From Chloroflexota bacterium (lineage in GTDB: Bacteria; Chloroflexota; Ktedonobacteria; Ktedonobacterales; Ktedonobacteraceae), in NCBI GenBank assembly GCA_021828635.1, contig JAJZEJ010000209.1:1-9051 (forward strand): a stretch of DNA of 9,051 nucleotides, given 5' to 3'. The position numbers and the translations under genes are program-made. The notes beneath the pieces were generated by a model that worked only from the letters and a program-made list of their open reading frames with translations, was not told the origin of the DNA and ran no database searches. Positions 6,337-9,051 of the stretch are shown here, piece after piece (positions within the stretch are counted from its first letter, which is position 1; every line of letters starts with the position of its first letter).

Positions 6337-8544
6337 TCATACTTGCGTTTCTCCCGCAACCGATGTACTTGATGCTGCCGGTTGTGCTTCGAGTGCCTCA
6401 TAGACGAGTTCGATAACATCCTTAACGACGATTTGCCCTTCATACCCAGATGTTTTTACGGCATCCTGGTACATCGTCACATCCTTTGGACAGGCCACAA
6501 CAAAGTAATCCACATCGCCTAGCGCCACAGCTTCACGAATGCGGTTCACGCTTGGACGTTCCTGCACGTTCGTTTCGGTCATCCAGATGCGCCCGCCACC
6601 AGCTCCGCAGCAAAAACTATTCTCGCGGCAACGGCCCATCTCCGTCACGCGCACCCCCAATGCTTTCATAATATCTCTAGGCGCATCAAAAACGCGATTA
6701 TAACGTCCCAGGTAGCAGGGGTCGTGATAGGTGACATGATAAGAGAGCGGTTGCTCAAAGCGTAATTGACCGCTTTCAATCAAGCGACACAGTAGCTCAG
6801 TGTAGTGAATGACTTCGTAGTTGCCACCTAGCTGCCCATATTCGTTACGTAGCGCATTCAGGCTGTGGGGGTCTGTTGTGACGATAGTTTTGAAGGTCGC
6901 TTTCCCCAGCGATTTCATGTTCTGCTCCGCCAGCATCTGAAAAAGCCCTTCTTCGCCAACGCGCCGTACATCATTGCCCGTATTGCGTTCTCCCTCATAG
7001 AGAATACCGAAATCCAGACCGGTGCGCTGAAACACTTTGGCTACCTGGCGGGTAATCTCCTGGACACGCTGGTCATAAGAAGCGAAGTCACCAACGAACC
7101 AGAGATACTCGACGGCTTCTTTGCGGGCATCCTTAATCTTAAACGGTAAAGTTTTCGTCCACTTCGCCCGCAAGCGATCTGAAATGCCAAAAGAGTTGCC
7201 ATATTTTGCCAGATTTGTGAGTGCCTCCTGCAATTTGGGATCCATCTCGCCTTCATCGAGCAAGCTACGGCGCATCTCTACAATGATAGGAACATGTTCG
7301 ATACCAACCGGACAGGCTTCTACGCAGGCGCGACAGGTGGTGCAAGCCCACAACGTCTCTGCTTTAATCACACCCCCTGCTACGTGCTTGAGAAACTGAG
7401 GCGTGGTATTATCATGCTGCTCACTCTCTGCCTCTGTAACAATAGTGCGCTGACTTAACCACGCTTTGAAGCTGAGTTGCTCATCGGCATGATCGCGCAG
7501 GTCTAAAATCAGATCGCGTGGTGATAACGGCGCACCGGAAGCACGGGCAGGACAGGCTATATGGCAGCGTCCGCATTTCGTGCAAGCATCGAGATCGAGC
7601 AGATGTTTCCAGGTGAAATCCTGAATAGTGCGGTATCCAGGGTGCGCAGGCGCGGGTTCTTCCGGGATTGGTGGTAGCGCCACACCCGCTTGCTGATCGC
7701 GGAAGATGAGATTGGCGAAATCGGCGAGGATATGGACGGCTTTGGAAAAGGGAACATAAGCAACAAATGTCAGCGCCAGTGAGACGTGAATCCACCACAA
7801 TGTCATGTGGCTAATTACGAGCTGAGGAGGTGTCAGGCCAAATAGCAAATAGAGCCGTGCGACAAGCGAACCAACAGGCGACCACACCATAGTGACCGGA
7901 TGATCGTGAGCAATGCGTGACCCTTCCAGCAAATAGCCTGTCAGACCAATTACGAAGAGTCCCCCGATAAAGATCGCATCTCCAGTCTTAAATGTGCGAC
8001 GATCATAAGTTTCTGGAGGGCGATCTACGCGCTGATAATTCAGTTGTGGCAGGTGGAAGGAGAAACGGCGTATCATCATTGCCAGCAGGCCAACCAGGAA
8101 TGCAACACCTAACGTATCCAGCACCAGCTTGTATCCATCATAGAAATCACCACGATAGAATTGCCAGTTGGGGTTGATGTTACGAATAAGGTCGTAGTCC
8201 AGGGCCAGGATAACTGTGCCGATAAATAATGTAATAAACCCCCACATCAGCAGAAAATGCGCGATGCCTGCGTAGCGATCACGCTTCGCTACAGTAGTAT
8301 TTCGCGCCACAAGACGTACAGCATTGCCGATACGCTTAGGTAGCTGATTGAAGCGCATTGCCGGCTGACCGCGCCAGTATTTCCGTACTTTAAGAAAGAC
8401 GCCTAGCGCGAAAACCAGCGTAGAGATAGTTGCTAACGTATAGAAGGTCACTTCCATGATCGGCGTGAAAAATTCAAAGATAGGCCGACCTAGCTGAACT
8501 GGGCCGTCAGCTAGAATCAGTGACCAAGAACTCGCCCACAGCAT
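6337..8544 (-). CDS. Membrane cytochrome b/HdrD-like Fe-S fusion, probable Etf:menaquinone oxidoreductase (EMO/EtfD type)
   Basis: The 735-residue protein probably takes electrons from EtfAB and passes them to membrane quinone. Residues 1-280 form a NarI-like domain with five likely membrane helices (about 31-51, 94-116, 141-158, 189-206, 245-266). H96, H246 and H253 are candidate heme b ligands. Two [4Fe-4S] sites follow: C321/324/327/331 and C401/404/407/411. The C-terminal half has two CCG-type (HdrB/HdrD) domains. The second keeps C610, C645-C646-G and C685, but its final motif is CPKD, with Asp688 where Cys is usual. The first (about 481-585) keeps the fold signature yet has D486, N521, D558 and S561 at the cysteine positions. 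The ATG at 8544 has GGAG seven bases upstream; a TTG at 8571 is possible but poor. The neighbouring etfA gene supports the EMO assignment. A DsrMK-like fusion acting in sulfur metabolism is the main alternative. Confidence 0.87.
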   Translation of the reverse strand: MLWASSWSLILADGPVQLGRPIFEFFTPIMEVTFYTLATISTLVFALGVFLKVRKYWRGQPAMRFNQLPKRIGNAVRLVARNTTVAKRDRYAGIAHFLLMWGFITLFIGTVILALDYDLIRNINPNWQFYRGDFYDGYKLVLDTLGVAFLVGLLAMMIRRFSFHLPQLNYQRVDRPPETYDRRTFKTGDAIFIGGLFVIGLTGYLLEGSRIAHDHPVTMVWSPVGSLVARLYLLFGLTPPQLVISHMTLWWIHVSLALTFVAYVPFSKAVHILADFANLIFRDQQAGVALPPIPEEPAPAHPGYRTIQDFTWKHLLDLDACTKCGRCHIACPARASGAPLSPRDLILDLRDHADEQLSFKAWLSQRTIVTEAESEQHDNTTPQFLKHVAGGVIKAETLWACTTCRACVEACPVGIEHVPIIVEMRRSLLDEGEMDPKLQEALTNLAKYGNSFGISDRLRAKWTKTLPFKIKDARKEAVEYLWFVGDFASYDQRVQEITRQVAKVFQRTGLDFGILYEGERNTGNDVRRVGEEGLFQMLAEQNMKSLGKATFKTIVTTDPHSLNALRNEYGQLGGNYEVIHYTELLCRLIESGQLRFEQPLSYHVTYHDPCYLGRYNRVFDAPRDIMKALGVRVTEMGRCRENSFCCGAGGGRIWMTETNVQERPSVNRIREAVALGDVDYFVVACPKDVTMYQDAVKTSGYEGQIVVKDVIELVYEALEAQPAASSTSVAGETQV

Positions 8545-8551
8545 AGTACTT

Positions 8552-8555
8552 CTCC
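8552..8555 (-). promoter_or_regulatory. Ribosome binding site deciding the start of the membrane Fe-S protein
   Basis: GGAG on the minus strand is seven bases before the ATG at 8544. The upstream TTG at 8571 lies within the stem-loop at 8564-8588 and has no comparable site. Confidence 0.6.
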
Positions 8556-8563
8556 ACAATGTG

Positions 8564-8588
8564 AGGAGCAACGTTTATCGTTGCTCCT
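8564..8588 (-). other. Intercistronic stem-loop between etfA and the membrane Fe-S gene
   Basis: AGGAGCAACG (8564-8573) and its perfect complement (8579-8588) form a 10-bp stem with a 5-base loop, in the 52-base gap between the etfA stop and the next start. On the minus strand the stem is followed by CTCACATTG, so no T-run makes it an intrinsic terminator. It may stabilise a processed mRNA end or tune the ratio of EtfA to its membrane partner. Confidence 0.65.
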
Positions 8589-8596
8589 TGCAAACG

Positions 8597-9051
8597 TTAT
8601 TTGGCACGAACCTCGGCAACACGCTCCGAAAGTGCAGGTACAATATCGAACAGATCACCAACGATCCCATAATCTGCGACCTCGAAGATAGGCGCACTGG
8701 CATCGCTGTTGATCGCAATAATTAGTTCGGCATCCTTCATACCTTGCAAATGTTCTGGCGCACCACTAATGCCAATAGCCATATACAGCTTTGGTTTCAC
8801 GGTCAGACCAGATTTGCCCACCTGGCGCTGTTTAGGCAACCAGCCGCTATCAATAATGGGGCGAGATGCTGCCAGGGCCGCGCCCAGATTATCCGCCAGT
8901 TCTTCAACCAGCTCGATATTATCCTTTGTGCCAATCCCTCTGCCAACGCTCACCAGCATCGTTTCACGGCCTTCTCCTCATTTTCCCCCCGGCCCAGAAT
9001 AATGCAGCCTACCTTATCCCGACCGTTGCGCCGGGCTGTCGCCGCAATGGT
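8597..9051 (-). pseudogene. etfA: Electron transfer flavoprotein alpha subunit, C-terminal part, with apparent 1-base frameshift
   Basis: The visible part is the C-terminal FAD-binding domain of EtfA, which with EtfB takes electrons from dehydrogenases and gives them to a membrane quinone reductase. From the right edge the frame reads TIAATARRNGRDKVG, IILGRGENEEKAV, and is then lost. The next frame continues ETMLVSVGRGIGTKDN, LAASRPIIDSGWLP, RQVGKSG, AIGISGAPEHLQGM and PIFEVADYGIVGDLF to a TAA at 8597. Restoring one G between 8965 and 8964 (GTG-GAA-ACG-ATG) joins the two exactly, so a single-base deletion in either the organism or the assembly explains it. Otherwise the downstream frame meets a TGA at 8978-8980. 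The FAD-loop positions usually Ile-Gln in GISGAIQH are Pro-Glu here. The gene starts beyond the window; etfB is not seen and may lie further upstream. Identity is very sure, intactness is not. Confidence 0.88.

Noticed and set aside
8544..8571. TTG at 8571 as the start of the membrane Fe-S protein
   Set aside because: It lies in a stem-loop without a good ribosome binding site, whereas the ATG at 8544 has GGAG at ideal spacing.
1..9051. CRISPR arrays, tRNA or rRNA genes, and complete insertion sequences
   Set aside because: No regularly spaced repeats, cloverleaf-like sequence or intact transposase was seen on either strand.

Overview
The window carries the 3' end of a molybdopterin oxidoreductase gene on the + strand. 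It faces a long run of minus-strand genes that fills the rest of the window (about 1.98 kb to the right edge). GC content looks moderate, several starts are GTG, and ribosome binding sites are good. A fused NarI-like/HdrD-like Fe-S protein beside EtfA, with GcvH-like lipoyl proteins, suggests a bacterium with sulfur or electron-transfer-flavoprotein metabolism. Chloroflexota (Ktedonobacteria-like) is my best guess, but it is an impression from protein style, not a demonstrated assignment.

Layout: (1) 1-1884 (+), C-terminal two thirds of a DMSO-reductase-superfamily molybdoenzyme. (2) 1929-1960, a perfect hairpin between convergent genes, probably a terminator. (3) 1981-2987 (-), a two-gene unit: a protein with a C-terminal J domain and a 72-residue unknown. 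(4) 2988-3147, an intergenic stretch with a large imperfect palindrome, possibly a decayed insertion-sequence end. (5) 3148-3726 (-), a DsrE2-type sulfur-carrier-like protein. (6) 3890-4969 (-), a lipoate-protein ligase. (7) 5040-5498 and 5576-6013 (-), two divergent GcvH-like lipoyl carrier proteins of the type used as LbpA in sulfur oxidation. (8) 6052-6321 (-), a small two-zinc-finger-like protein. (9) 6337-8544 (-), a membrane cytochrome b/Fe-S fusion related to ETF:menaquinone oxidoreductase (EMO/EtfD) and DsrMK/HdrDE. (10) 8597-9051 (-), the C-terminal half of EtfA, with an apparent one-base frameshift.

Working model (inference): the minus-strand genes, read from etfA down to the ligase and DsrE2, look like one functional module. 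The ligase loads lipoate onto the two carriers, DsrE2 handles a persulfide or other sulfur group, and electrons released at the lipoyl dithiol would pass through EtfAB to the membrane Fe-S/cytochrome b protein and the quinone pool. No glycine-cleavage T- or P-protein gene and no cytoplasmic HdrABC-like gene is visible. The window may therefore show a lipoate-dependent pathway wired through Etf/EMO rather than a standard glycine cleavage system. The J-domain unit at the end may be transcribed separately.
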